A stretch of DNA of 64,000 bases from Salinibacterium sp. NK8237 (GTDB lineage: Bacteria; Actinomycetota; Actinomycetes; Actinomycetales; Microbacteriaceae): the NCBI RefSeq assembly GCF_015864955.1, contig NZ_JADYWE010000001.1:1674001-1738000 (forward strand), read 5' to 3'. A program made the position numbers and the translations under genes. Of the stretch, positions 35,601 through 44,511 are shown piece by piece; the first letter of the stretch is position 1, and each line of letters begins with the position of its first letter. Under the pieces are notes generated by a model that was given only the letters and a program-made list of their open reading frames with translations, was not told the DNA's origin and made no database searches.

Positions 35601-36914
35601 GATCGTTCCGTCGTCGTTGTAGGTGGGCCCGGAGATCGGATCGGGACTGCTGCCTTCGAATTCGAGTCCGTCGGGAATCGTGTCAGTGATCACGATGGTT
35701 CCCGTGGAAAGCGCATATTCCGACGATTGGTAGTCGAGAGTCCAGATACTCTCGGCGCCCTGAGTGATGGCATCCACGTTGACAGTCTTTTGAATGGCGA
35801 CATCTTCTGCCGTGACGGTGGCCGTGGCATCGTCGCTATAGCTCTCACCATCGCCGGAATAGGTGCCACTCGTTACGGCGTAGTTGGTAAGCACTTGCTC
35901 GTCATGAGTGAGGTCACCCGTGTTGTTGTCGAGGTTCGCGGTCGCTTCGCCATCGAACGCAACATTTTCCCGCAGCGGGATCGCAGCGGCATAGGCAATG
36001 GTCACTACTTCGCCGGCCGCGAGCTCGCGATCGATAGTCCACACAACCTTTGTGTAGACGGCCTCGGCGAGCGGGCCAGCTCCATCAGGGTCAACCACAA
36101 CGGTGCTCGTGGTCGGGACCAAGCCGTCACAATCAACCGCACTGGGGAAATTAACGATGCGACCAGACCCGGCGTATTCCTCAGTGTCGGCTGCGCTGTT
36201 ATCGGCGGCCTCACACCCGAGGAACTCTAGGCCCGCTGGTAGGTAGTCGGTGATGGTGAAGTCGGAGCTGGGGTTCACACCGTTGTTGGTGATGGTGAGT
36301 TCGTACACCGTCTGGTGATCGTGCACACCGCGCAGCAGTTCAGATTCCGTGGTGGTTAGCTCGGCTTTGTCGAGTACGAAGGGAACGAGCGTGGTACTTG
36401 ATTCTGCGGCTCCGCCGACATCACGTGAGTCTTCGATGACGTCACCGGTGTTGGCGTCGAACTTCACCAGCGTGCGCTCGTTGGTGTTGGCCAACGCTTC
36501 CGCCGTACCCGTGAAGACGTCGCCGACGCTGTACGTGCCCGTCGTCGGGTAGGTGAACGAATAGGTCAGAGAAACGACGGCGCCAGACGAGAGGTCAGCA
36601 ACGTTGTTCCAGATGAGCTTGGTGCTGCCGTCAGACAGTAGAATCTGCTGCGGTGCGCCGTAGCTGGAGTTGGTGACGAGCGTTGCTCCCGCGGGCAGGA
36701 TGTCGGTGAACGTGAGGTTGTAGGCGTTAGTTCCCGAGGTTTGCTGTGCCGTGAGCGTCACGGAGACATCGTCTCCGAACAATGTTGATGCGCTCACCTG
36801 GCGGTCGAGGTCAACGGCGATGTCTGCCTCGGCGGCAGTTGCGACTGCGGCAGGCACCGTAATTCCGGCGGCTAAGAGGGCAGCAACAAGCAATGAGCGC
36901 AGCAAAAACTTCAC
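29613..36914 (-). CDS. Giant LAxTG-anchored surface protein, paralog 1 (DUF11-like + SdrD/Cna-B repeats)
   Basis: A 2,433-residue secreted protein. The signal peptide covers about residues 1-28. Residues about 30-1455 form a row of immunoglobulin-like units with the DUF11/isopeptide fimbrial pattern (YxLTITNNG..., VxDxLPAG). From about 1460 come eight SdrD/Cna-B-like repeats of 110-130 residues, each opening IGDxVWxDxNxDGxQD with a calcium-loop-like DxNxDG motif (near 1460, 1585, 1698, 1812, 1930, 2061, 2175, 2285). The end is LAFTG (about 2390), a hydrophobic segment and an Arg/Lys tail: a class E-like sortase signal. Start GTG at 36914 with GAAGG before it. Very acidic, Thr/Val rich. Likely adhesin or S-layer-like protein; ligand unknown. 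Confidence 0.88.
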   Translation of the reverse strand: MKFLLRSLLVAALLAAGITVPAAVATAAEADIAVDLDRQVSASTLFGDDVSVTLTAQQTSGTNAYNLTFTDILPAGATLVTNSSYGAPQQILLSDGSTKLIWNNVADLSSGAVVSLTYSFTYPTTGTYSVGDVFTGTAEALANTNERTLVKFDANTGDVIEDSRDVGGAAESSTTLVPFVLDKAELTTTESELLRGVHDHQTVYELTITNNGVNPSSDFTITDYLPAGLEFLGCEAADNSAADTEEYAGSGRIVNFPSAVDCDGLVPTTSTVVVDPDGAGPLAEAVYTKVVWTIDRELAAGEVVTIAYAAAIPLRENVAFDGEATANLDNNTGDLTHDEQVLTNYAVTSGTYSGDGESYSDDATATVTAEDVAIQKTVNVDAITQGAESIWTLDYQSSEYALSTGTIVITDTIPDGLEFEGSSPDPISGPTYNDDGTITVSWDAAAFEKASEVGKIEVYTSTLASYRLTGAGDVERPVSSNDSWTNTVDLTTSTTIITDNDATTSEIEILDTSSASQQAEGITLTKRVAEPVAAMDDTCDTISTLDFKDDVAAGAFHPGDWVCYELTVTFPSQLDTLDNVVNDFLPAGFTFIDYAETTLNNVESTFVPVVAGDPSRLLTWNIGNVDKGTTFQVLVTAEITDPAVISDGDITSNLMKMTYKNTAGDVFQLRDSADTLVEKPILALSKGITQVDGEDVSGSPSKNVTVQATEVVTYEILVTNDGGQDATNVEVWDTLPDVLDCADVVATSLGDGSCDSGIITWKLDSLAKDETKTLTYDVTIPANSSAGYSFKNTAGVRVYQGDANTGTPTNYYPVDNIDPTVEPLANSVEAIDEAIVKIASPTIVKSAVTSVIDDDNKVAEATIGELVTYTVTTTIPQGSSVYNQAVVTDVVNSRLLLVGTPTYILSNSSVGASGDAVVGANQSVTVALPTPYENLPDSGADTVVLTITARVLDAAGPSLGNTVKNSATFAWEHANGAQASPITSNEISTLIVEPRIAVKKTSDDSDGIVEPGQPVTYTVAVSNGNGGNVSTAHETVAVDKVPDSVELVDALGDPLEDGDPVGAYGIWHESDREIIFTLNDIQRGETVSLKYDAKVIDPLVSNSAISNTVVVTTTSLDGAATGERTSTSGKTGYQASSTVTLRAPSIGVAKTATPSSRTIGEVIDYTLVVTIPKDVIAYQTTIIDQMPADVRFGSFTSIECDEAGSDCTGISELPSAAMGGTPAAGDRRIGFDLGNVDAATADRVVTIKYSGVVTTAAEDEDTLSNTATPRWNYTDKTYTGSAAVPPNSFYDTAGTPSTADVKVTEPALTISKVVASPAGETDARRAKPGETLTYTVVVSNKNGTSPAYDVVVTDTPDVRVTDYKSDAIDGVVASTDNGTSAGSLEWTIAEIPTGGSVTITYTVTMPLNSATVIANPTVVNTADVTEYFGVPEDDRTVPADFKTYTDVEDDTVTVTLDVASIGDRIWFDINNDGTQNDAEAGVVDEPGIADVKVTVLYAGADGDFATTDDNETYSAVTDSNGDYLVSDLPGGNYRVTVDAATLPAGMTASYDLDGGADTPNGIWQGPLASDAEKRDVDFGYTGTGSIGDFVWFDQDKDGVQDSNEPGLPGVTVTVVSGGLDGDLATTDDNITYTTTTDAAGGYTVALLPAGPYTVTVSGAPTGFELVSDPIGGADATSNVILGAGEDNEDQDFGYAGTGSIGDFVWLDRDGDGDQDSGEPGIVGATVELTWLGADGELGGDDDAVFVTKTDADGKYLFPNLLPGDYSVAVTDGLPEAAVASYDRDGNNDSVTPVSLAPGLSIDTIDFGYDVTSVIGDLVWWDVNKDGEKTADEPGIPGVGIRVTFLGADGVLDTDDDGDDLIFTAETDENGNWAITEIPDGNFIVEVVSGVPAGFAPTFDNDSGTTSPDQVSRVTLVGSDLNQDFGYVGDSSISDTVWLDLNQDGVQDDGEPGLPDAVVTLVWFGPDGVAGNGDDVTFTDTTDSTGKYFFGGLPEGNYTATVDTETLPAGVTPTFDADAGPNQPTENTKASGVGPNSTTAIALPADTDLDNIDFGYVGTGTIGDTVWLDQNGDGIVDDSESGIAQVLVTLTWAGLDGILETEDDVVNTQRTDSEGNYLFEDLPSGLFTVALSELPAGLTATADPDAGFDDTSKLTLLGAEANLDQDFGYRGDAGVGDLLWLDVNNDGIQGENEPGLPGIVMTVTSPGTDGEFGTDDDLIVTTTTDENGNYLVEGLPAGEVKVSYDPTTLTEGFVPSADLDGDVLFETTTELIAGETRLDVDFIVVGSATLNGVVFDDPNGNGVRDSGDKGILNATVNVVWDGPNGPITITVVTDENGAWELTSLPAGTYTATVDLDSVSADYRPSTGTTSTVELPAFGTRSVIQGLTTLMLAFTGSSIALGGLLAGLLLLSGLFLLLPARRVRGGEKQPQIASN

Positions 36915-37178
36915 GGGTAAGACCTTCGGGATTGACCTTGGGCCTGCAAAAATCTCGGGAGCAGGCCGAAGCTAATTCGGGTGGTGTCGGGTTGGGCCGC
37001 TCAAGACGAACGCGATGTCGGGTGGTTCGTCGGGTAGACCGTACTCAACCCTAATTGGCCACGAGTCCCCCCAATAGCCCACATAGAGGGGTACACAGAC
37101 GCGTCTACGTCACCCGTTTTGTCGGCACAAGTGTGGACTACGGGTGCCCACCGCGAAAAACCCTCTCAACGCAGAAAA
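36915..37178 (-). promoter_or_regulatory. Upstream region of giant paralog 1
   Basis: Together with the hairpin at 37179-37225 this 328-bp space separates the two giant genes. It should hold the promoter of the downstream copy. I see a GAAGG ribosome site near 36923-36927 and AT-rich words (CTAATTGG near 37051) but no clear -35/-10 pair and no coding signal. Confidence 0.4.
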
Positions 37179-37225
37179 GCGCGGTGAGTGCGAACAGGAC
37201 TTGTAGTCCCGCGCACTCACCGCGC
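37179..37225 (-). terminator. Terminator after giant paralog 2
   Basis: GCGCGGTGAGTGCG (37179-37192) pairs perfectly with CGCACTCACCGCGC (37212-37225). On the minus strand the stem is followed by TTTTC. It begins 18 bases after the stop of the giant gene at 37243. Its arm GCGGTGAG is shared with the terminator at 29556-29594 after the paralog. Confidence 0.88.
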
Positions 37226-37242
37226 CTCTTCGTGAATCCCTG

Positions 37243-40200
37243 TTACTTACCTGACGTCAGCGCCCGCTTCTCTGTGCTGCCAGCGCGCTTTCTCGGAACG
37301 AAGAGCAGTAGCCCTGCCAGTAGGAGCAGCACTGCGAGCGCACCACCCGAGGCGATGTTGGTGCCGGTGAAGGCGAGCAACATCGTAGTGAGTCCCTGGA
37401 TGACGGAACGCGAACCGAAGGCAGGCAGTTCTACCGTCGACGACGTTCCCGTCGTCGGTCGGTAGTCCGAGTCGACCGTGTCGAGGTCGACGGTTGCCGT
37501 GTAGGTTCCCGCAGGCAGGTTCGTCAGAACCCACTCGCCGCTGGAGTCGGTGATGACGGTGATCGTGACGGGACCGTTTGGTCCAGCCCACACCACAGTG
37601 ACCGTTGCATTCGGAATGCCCACTTCTCCACTGTCACGGATGCCATCCCCATCAGGATCATCGAAGACAACACCGGTGAGGGTGGCACTTCCGATCACGA
37701 TGTAGTCAACGTCATCGCGAGTCTCGCCCGCGGTGAGAGTGGTCGTCGTGTCGAACAGGTCGCCACCGTCGAGGTCCGCGCTGGGCACGTAGCCTTCCGG
37801 CAGAGTAGTGGGGTCATAGGAGACCTGCACCTCTCCGGCCGGCAGCCCCTCTTCGAGGTAGTTGCCATTCTCATCCGTTGTTGTCGTGATGATGATGTCA
37901 TCGTCGGTGCCGAACACACCGTCGGCGCCGGGACTCGTGACCGTGATCACAATGCCAGCAAGACCGGGCTCGTTCGTTCCTTGGACTCCATCGTTGTCGA
38001 CATCGAGCCAGAGCAGATCGCCAACGCCAGCGTCACCGGCGTAGCCGAAGTCCTGATCGAGGTTCTCTTCACTAGCGGAGAGGATGAGCTGCGACGCGTT
38101 GTCGAACCCGCCGTCGGGATCAGCCGTTGCAACGACTCCCGCGGGAAGGTTATCCAGCTCAACCAGGAACAGTCCCTCGGGCAGACCCTCAAAGAGGTAG
38201 TTTCCGTCGACGTCTGTTGTCGTGGTCGAGACCACATCATCAGCGTTGCCGAGGATGCCGTCAAGGCCAGCCCAGGTCAGAGTGACGCCCACCTCGGGTA
38301 TCCCCGCTTCGCCGTCATCTAGGATGCCATCCCCGTTTTGGTCGAGCCACACCGTGTCACCGATCGAACCAGTGGCGGCGAATCCAAAGTCGATGTTTTC
38401 GAGGTCTGTTCCCGCCGGGAGCGCTACGGCTGTCGTGGAGTCAGCGTCCACACCAGAGGCTGGAGTGCCTGGCGTCGGTTGGTTCGTGCCAGCATCAGCA
38501 TCGAATGTCGGCAGCAGGCCCGCCGGCAAAGTCGCCGTGTCAACAGTCACCGAGTAGTTGCCCTCAGGCAGACCATCGAAGAGGTACTGGCCGTTAGCAT
38601 CCGTAGTTTCCACAAATGTGAGGTCATCGCCGCCACCCGCTACGCCATCTGGCCCGAACCAGACCAGAGTCACGTCGACATTCGGCAGACCAGGCTCACC
38701 CGGATCTTCGACGCCGTCGTTGTTGAGGTCGAGCCAGACAGTGTCAGAGATGCTGGAATCTCCGGTGTAACCGAAGTCTTGATTGAGATCGGAGCCGTCA
38801 AGTGTGATCGCCGAAGTCTCGTCGGGACCAACCGTTCCGCTGTCGTCGTCATAGGTCGGCGCAAATCCAGAAGGAATACCGCCGATTACCTCGACGAGGT
38901 ACTCACCGTCCGGAATGTTGATGATGATCCAGTCGCCCTCAGCGTCGGTCTGAGCGAAATAGAAGTCGTCGGCGTCAGCACCAGTTCCACCGGCAACGCC
39001 GTCAGCTCCGAAGTAGGTGACCCGAATGTCGACACCGCTCAGTCCAGGCTCATTTAGATCCTGAACACCATCGGCGTCAACATCCCACCACACACGATCG
39101 CCAATAACGGAGTCAGCGAAGTAGCCGAAGTCGACATCGTCGATCGCCTCTCCGAGGGCAAGCGATACAGAAGTTTGCGAATCGTTGTTGCCATCCAGAT
39201 CGAAACTGTTTTCAACCCCGTCAGGCAGACCGCCCAAAATTTCGACCGAATACTCCCCCGGCAACAGATTCGGGAAGAGGTAAGCACCGGAGGAGTCAGT
39301 CGTTGTGAGGAACACCCCATCATCTCCACCGCCAGCAACGCCATCTTCACCAAACCACGTCAGCCGAACTTGAGCGCCGTTGATTCCGCGCTCGGTCGGG
39401 TCCTGAACGCCATCGTTGTTGCGATCAAGCCACACGTAGTCGCCGATGGATGCGGTGCCGTTGTACCCGAAGTCCTGATCGGTGCGGATCTGGCCCGCCG
39501 TCAGAGACGTCGTGGATGTCGAACTCGTTCCGCCGCTCGGATCAGAGACCACCACGTATCCCGCGGGCAAGTCAGTCACGGTCACGGTGTACGGACCTGC
39601 AGGCAGATCGCTCACCGTGTATTGACCGTTGGCATCCGTCGACGTCGTGAACGTGATGTTATCCGCCGTGGTTGCGAGGTCACCATCGAGCCCGCCGGAG
39701 ACAACCGTGACGGTCGCGCCGGGGAGACCAGGCTCATTGGCATCTTGAACGCCGTCGATGTTCTGGTCGAACCAGATGTAGTTGCCAATCGAACCGGTGC
39801 CGGTGTAACCGAAGTCGACGTCACGCTTTGCCGCATCCTCGGCGAGCGAGCCTTGCCAGACACCGTTGGGCGTTGTAGCGCCGCCATCAAGGTCGAAGCT
39901 CGGCGTCATGCCCGCGGGCAGAGTGGAGGCATCCACAGTCACACGGTAGGTCCCACCCGGCAGATTCTCGACCAGGTACTCACCGAGCGAGTCGGTAACG
40001 GTCGTGAACGTCTCATCGTCAGCAGTACCGAAGATGCCGTCGGCGCCGAGATACACGACGGTCACACCGACGCCTTCGAGGAGAGGCTCGCCAGCATCCT
40101 GCACGCCGTCATTATTGACGTCGTACCAGATGTAGTCACCGATTGAAGCGAGATCGAGTTCGACGCTCACGACATCTTCAGTCACGTTGTCGTAGTCGTT

Positions 40201-43200
40201 GTAGTCGATCGACGGATCGCGGCCAGCCGCAGGAACGCCGAAGTATTGCGAGATGTCTGCGGTATTGACGACCTCGGCCGAATCCACATTTTCATCGGTC
40301 TCGTCGAGAAGCGGCATCGTCACGGAATACGTGATGGTGACGGAGTCGCCGATCTCGAGCGGGCCAGCAATTGTCCAGCTCAAGGTGCCATCGGAGGGGT
40401 CGGAGTCAGTGTTTGTCACACCCTCCGGATCTGTACTGGTGAACGCGGTAACGCGGTCATCGGGAGTGTCTGTCACCGTAACGTCGTAGGCGGGCGAGGT
40501 GCCGGTGTTGGTCACGATGATTGAGTAATCGAGAGTGTCACCAGGCTGCGCACGACGGGTGTCCGGGCCAGTAGCCGGGCCATCGACGTTCTTATCGATC
40601 GTGAGCGTCGGTTCGACGATGTCAGTGTTCGCAGTGGACGGGGTTCCGTCAGCATCGAACGTTTCCGGTTCTGGCACTGTCGTCGGAGTTCCCGTGATGA
40701 GGTTCGTGTCGTTCCAGTAGGGCCACGCAGTGTTGACGAGCGTGCTGCCGTCTGTCGCCGCCGTTGTCACGATCCCCGTGTAGCGGAACGTGATGACCCG
40801 GTCTTCTGCCGCAGCAGGATCAAAGTCACCAATAAAGAAACCGATGGTGCGGTCCGTCGCGCTTGGCGCACCGATAACCTCGGTGGTTGCCGCACAGGGG
40901 GCACCTTCTTGGTCACACACAGAGTCAAGGAACTCCCCGAAACGCACGTTGGCCGGCATCGTGTCGATGATCGTGGTGTCGTCGGCAACAACGCTCTTCG
41001 GGATCGTCACCTCAACCGTGTAGGTAACAACTTCACCGATCGTGCGTGTTGCCGGGGTTGCCGTCTTGTTGACGTCAACTCCCGGTGTTTGCAGCGTCAC
41101 GATGCTGGAGTCTTGATAGCCACCAGCCTCAGTGCCGAGCGCTGAATCGGAGGTGCGTTCGTCAGGATCAGTGCCGGCGATCGACGTTGTCGTGGCATCC
41201 ACGGTGTTCACGATGGTGGCGCCACCACGAAGCGGGTCGTCGACGACGACCGTGTAGCTCCGGATGGTGGACGCGCCGGGAGCAAGGCTCGCGACCGTGA
41301 AGGTGATGGTGCGGTCGAGTTCAACCCATTCGCCACCGCCGGGAAGGGTCTGGTCGCCAGAGACGGGGTCGCCTTCTTCGTCGATGGGTTGAACGGTGTC
41401 CGGAAGGGTGTCAACGACGATGGTGTCATGGGCGGTCGAAACCCCGGCACCGCCACTGTTGCTCAACTCGAGGGTGTACTCAACGAGTTGACCTGCGACA
41501 ACTTGGCCAGCCACAGCGTTGCTGGCCTTATCCAGAGCGATGTCAGGTTCAACGATCGTGGTCGTCACGCTGTCACTCACGCCGGAGTCGCTTCCGCCAT
41601 CAACACGATCCCACGTGAAGGTGGCGTCATTAGAGACTGTGTCACCGCGGACCGGGCCGCTAGCGTCGGGCTCCCGAGTGTCGAGCACCCGCACGATGAT
41701 GGTCAGGACGACGATGTCATCTCCGCTGCCAGCGTCGTTCACATAGGTCGCACCGAGAGGTGCTGTAACGAGTTGCCCATCAACATCCGCATCCCCCGCA
41801 TCGACACCGTTGATCGTAAACGTGGGGGTATCGACAATCGCGAGATCATCGCTAATGACGTCAGTCACCGCAGGCTCGTTGTAGGCACTGCCGCCTTCAG
41901 GAATCGTGGTCGTCACCGTGTAGGTGATGAGCTCGCCGATCGTGGCTTCGGCGCCAGCGTTGTTTCCCACGTCATCGATCGACGTTGTCGCGGTCTTCTC
42001 GACGGTGGGGCGGTCAACGTTTGCCGTAGCCGTGTCCTTGGCGGGGTCGCTGTTGGCATCGTCTTCGAGCGCGGGATCGATGTTGTTCTCAGGAATGTAC
42101 TCCTGAGGATCCCCGTTATTGGTGTCTCCGTCGTAGGAGAGAACGCCAGCAGTGTTGAGGAACTCGTCTCCCAGTGAAGAATCGGCAGGGGTGATCACGT
42201 CATAGGTCACGGTGTAACTGTCACCTGCGGCCAGCGGGCCCGGGATTGTCCACTCAATGGAGTCCGGGGATCCTGCTATGCAGTCGCCATCCGGGCTGAT
42301 GTTTTCAATATCGGAGCACTCCAACAGGCTCGGCAGGTTGTCCAGGACCGAAATGTTTTCTGCTGCTTGGCTTCCCGTGTTGGCAACAACGACCGAGTAC
42401 GTTAGGCGGTCAGTCGCCTGCACGGTTGCCGCGTCTACGGGGGCACCAGGGATCGCAGCGTCGTTGAGCTCCGTAATTCCCTTGGCCACGCTCACGATCG
42501 GCTTTTCGAGCTCGGTATCAGCCTGGTCACGCAACTGGAATACATCGCCTGCGCTATTTTCATAGGTCATTTTCATGATGTTCGCGACGATCGACCCATC
42601 CGTTACCGCAGCCGGATCAGAGATCCGCGCTGCAATAAAGACTTGGAACTCGGATGCAGCATCCACCTCGCCGATGTCCCAGCTCAGCAACGACGAGCCG
42701 GCGGTGTGGGTGAAGTCGATGCCATCAGCATCCGTGATGGTGCTGTTTGGCGTGTACTCAAATGCTTCGTAGGTGAATCCTGCAGGCAGGAAGTCGGTAA
42801 CGGTGGCCTCGAGCGTGTCCAAGATTCCGGGGAAATCGACGGTCAGCTCGTAACAGACCAGATCACCAGGGTGGAAAGGACCGGTGACGGTGTCGCTAAA
42901 CACCAAGCCTGTTTCAGCGCCGCAGGTTGTAGCGACATCTGCCGGCTCCGCGACGCGCTTGTCAATGGTGATACCCAGCGCCGTTTGACCGGCACTGGAC
43001 TCGTCAACCACGGTCAGTTCGGTCGTGTTCGCATCGCTGTCGGTGATGACATCTGCAGTCGCGGCAAGAGCAACCGAGTTCGTCCACGAGTCGTTCGAGC
43101 TCACCGGACCGCCACCGTTGCGGTAGTCGGTCCGCGTGGTCGTGGTCAGCGTGATGGTGCCCGACGCGGATGCCGCGGCGAACGCTGCGGCATTCCAGGT

Positions 43201-44511
43201 CACGGTGATCGTGCCGTCAGCGTTGGTCACAACGGATTCAGGAGTGAGCGAGCTTGTGTCGTAGTTGAGGCCATCAGGAATGGTGTCGATGACGCTAATT
43301 GTGCTGGTGGAGAGCGCGTACTCCGAGGATTGGAAATCGAGCGACCATACGCTCGTGCCACCCTGTGCAATTGAGTCTTGGTCGACAGACTTCTGGATGG
43401 CCACGTCTTCGGCCGTCACGGTGGCGGTGGCATCATCCGTGTACTCCGCTGCGCCGTAGGTGCCGGTCGCGGCCGCGTAGTTGGTGAGCTCTTGCTCGTC
43501 AGTGGTGAGGTCTCCCGTGTTGTTGTCGAGGTTTGCGGTGGCCTCGCCCGAAGCGGCGACGTTTTCGCGCAACGGGATCGCTGCAGCATAGGCAATCGTG
43601 AGAGACGCTCCGGCGGCAATCGTGCCGAGGGAAGCCCACTCCACACGGGTATAAACATCGTTGGGGAGCGGCCCGGCACCGTCTGGGTCGACTGTCACCG
43701 TTGACGTCGTGGGCACGAACCCGTTGCAGTTCACCGCGGCAGGGAGCGGTGTGTCATCGATACGCCCCGAGCCGGCATACTCTTCGGTGCCTGCAGTGCT
43801 GTTGTCTTGGGTCGTGCAGCCGAGAAATTCGAGCCCGGCTGGCAGAAAGTCGACGACAGAGAAGTTGGTGCTGTTAGTGACACTGTTATTTGTGATTTCC
43901 AGCGTGTAGACAGACTTGTAGTCGTGAACACCGCGCAAAAGTTCTGATTCGGTGCTCGGCTCACCCTTGGTCAGCTCAAACGGGATCACCGTGGTTGACG
44001 ATTCTGCCGTGTCCCACCCAGTGCGCGTGTCTTCGTCGACTTCACCGGTGGTGGGATCAAATTCCACCACAACACGAGGGTTGGAGTTAACGAACGCCTC
44101 AGCAGTGCTCGTGAACGTGTCATCCACGTCATATATGGCCGTGTCGTAAGAAAACGAGTACGTCAGCGGCACAACGGTCCCTGCCGAGAGGTCGGCCACG
44201 TTGTCCCAGATGAGCTTCGTCGCTCCGCCGGGGAGCGGGATTTGTTGACTGACGGGGTAACTGGAGTCGGTGAGCGTTGCCCCGGCAGGGAGCACGTCAG
44301 TGAACGTCAAGTTGTAAGAATTAATCGCGGGCACCGAGGACTGCTGTGCCGAGAGCGTCACCGAGACATCACTGCCATACAGCGTCGAAGCGCTAACCGC
44401 CCGATCGAGCTGCACGTCGGGATCGCCCGCCGCTGTTGCTGCCGAGACGGGAACCGTGATGCTCGCTGCGATCAGAGCGGCAACGAGCAGAGGGCGTAGA
44501 AAAAGCTTCAC
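37243..44511 (-). CDS. Giant LAxTG-anchored surface protein, paralog 2 (DUF11-like + SdrD/Cna-B repeats)
   Basis: A 2,422-residue secreted protein colinear with the gene at 29613-36914: signal peptide (about 1-27, MKLFLRPLLVAALIAAS...), DUF11-like units to about 1450, eight SdrD/Cna-B-like repeats opening near 1457, 1577, 1690, 1805, 1923, 2052, 2165 and 2277, then LAFTG (about 2382), a membrane segment and a basic tail (PRKRAG). Each repeat resembles the repeat at the same position in the other protein more than its own neighbours, so the whole gene was duplicated after the repeats had diverged. Start is GTG with TAAGG upstream. Anchoring by a sortase encoded elsewhere is expected. Confidence 0.88.
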   Translation of the reverse strand: MKLFLRPLLVAALIAASITVPVSAATAAGDPDVQLDRAVSASTLYGSDVSVTLSAQQSSVPAINSYNLTFTDVLPAGATLTDSSYPVSQQIPLPGGATKLIWDNVADLSAGTVVPLTYSFSYDTAIYDVDDTFTSTAEAFVNSNPRVVVEFDPTTGEVDEDTRTGWDTAESSTTVIPFELTKGEPSTESELLRGVHDYKSVYTLEITNNSVTNSTNFSVVDFLPAGLEFLGCTTQDNSTAGTEEYAGSGRIDDTPLPAAVNCNGFVPTTSTVTVDPDGAGPLPNDVYTRVEWASLGTIAAGASLTIAYAAAIPLRENVAASGEATANLDNNTGDLTTDEQELTNYAAATGTYGAAEYTDDATATVTAEDVAIQKSVDQDSIAQGGTSVWSLDFQSSEYALSTSTISVIDTIPDGLNYDTSSLTPESVVTNADGTITVTWNAAAFAAASASGTITLTTTTRTDYRNGGGPVSSNDSWTNSVALAATADVITDSDANTTELTVVDESSAGQTALGITIDKRVAEPADVATTCGAETGLVFSDTVTGPFHPGDLVCYELTVDFPGILDTLEATVTDFLPAGFTYEAFEYTPNSTITDADGIDFTHTAGSSLLSWDIGEVDAASEFQVFIAARISDPAAVTDGSIVANIMKMTYENSAGDVFQLRDQADTELEKPIVSVAKGITELNDAAIPGAPVDAATVQATDRLTYSVVVANTGSQAAENISVLDNLPSLLECSDIENISPDGDCIAGSPDSIEWTIPGPLAAGDSYTVTYDVITPADSSLGDEFLNTAGVLSYDGDTNNGDPQEYIPENNIDPALEDDANSDPAKDTATANVDRPTVEKTATTSIDDVGNNAGAEATIGELITYTVTTTIPEGGSAYNEPAVTDVISDDLAIVDTPTFTINGVDAGDADVDGQLVTAPLGATYVNDAGSGDDIVVLTIIVRVLDTREPDASGPVRGDTVSNDATFTWDRVDGGSDSGVSDSVTTTIVEPDIALDKASNAVAGQVVAGQLVEYTLELSNSGGAGVSTAHDTIVVDTLPDTVQPIDEEGDPVSGDQTLPGGGEWVELDRTITFTVASLAPGASTIRSYTVVVDDPLRGGATIVNTVDATTTSIAGTDPDERTSDSALGTEAGGYQDSSIVTLQTPGVDVNKTATPATRTIGEVVTYTVEVTIPKSVVADDTTIIDTMPANVRFGEFLDSVCDQEGAPCAATTEVIGAPSATDRTIGFFIGDFDPAAAEDRVITFRYTGIVTTAATDGSTLVNTAWPYWNDTNLITGTPTTVPEPETFDADGTPSTANTDIVEPTLTIDKNVDGPATGPDTRRAQPGDTLDYSIIVTNTGTSPAYDVTVTDTPDDRVTAFTSTDPEGVTNTDSDPSDGTLSWTIAGPLEIGDSVTITYSVTMPLLDETDENVDSAEVVNTADISQYFGVPAAGRDPSIDYNDYDNVTEDVVSVELDLASIGDYIWYDVNNDGVQDAGEPLLEGVGVTVVYLGADGIFGTADDETFTTVTDSLGEYLVENLPGGTYRVTVDASTLPAGMTPSFDLDGGATTPNGVWQGSLAEDAAKRDVDFGYTGTGSIGNYIWFDQNIDGVQDANEPGLPGATVTVVSGGLDGDLATTADNITFTTSTDANGQYTVSDLPAGPYTVTVTDLPAGYVVVSDPSGGTSSTSTTSLTAGQIRTDQDFGYNGTASIGDYVWLDRNNDGVQDPTERGINGAQVRLTWFGEDGVAGGGDDGVFLTTTDSSGAYLFPNLLPGEYSVEILGGLPDGVENSFDLDGNNDSQTSVSLALGEAIDDVDFGYFADSVIGDRVWWDVDADGVQDLNEPGLSGVDIRVTYFGADGVAGGTGADADDFYFAQTDAEGDWIIINIPDGEYLVEVIGGIPSGFAPTYDDDSGTVGPDETSAITLDGSDLNQDFGYTGDSSISDTVWLDLNNDGVEDPGEPGLPNVDVTLVWFGPDGVAGGGDDLTFVETTDANGQYLFDGLPEGNYSVTVDTATLPAGLLPTFDADAGTNQPTPGTPASGVDADSTTAVALPAGTDLENIDFGFAATGSIGDTVWLDQNGDGILDDGEAGIPEVGVTLTWAGLDGILGNADDVVSTTTTDVDGNYLFEGLPEGLFLVELDNLPAGVVATADPDGGFDNASQLILSASEENLDQDFGYAGDAGVGDLLWLDVDNDGVQGTNEPGLAGIVITVTSPGADGVFGTDDDIIITTTTDENGNYLEEGLPAGEVQVSYDPTTLPEGYVPSADLDGGDLFDTTTTLTAGETRDDVDYIVIGSATLTGVVFDDPDGDGIRDSGEVGIPNATVTVVWAGPNGPVTITVITDSSGEWVLTNLPAGTYTATVDLDTVDSDYRPTTGTSSTVELPAFGSRSVIQGLTTMLLAFTGTNIASGGALAVLLLLAGLLLFVPRKRAGSTEKRALTSGK

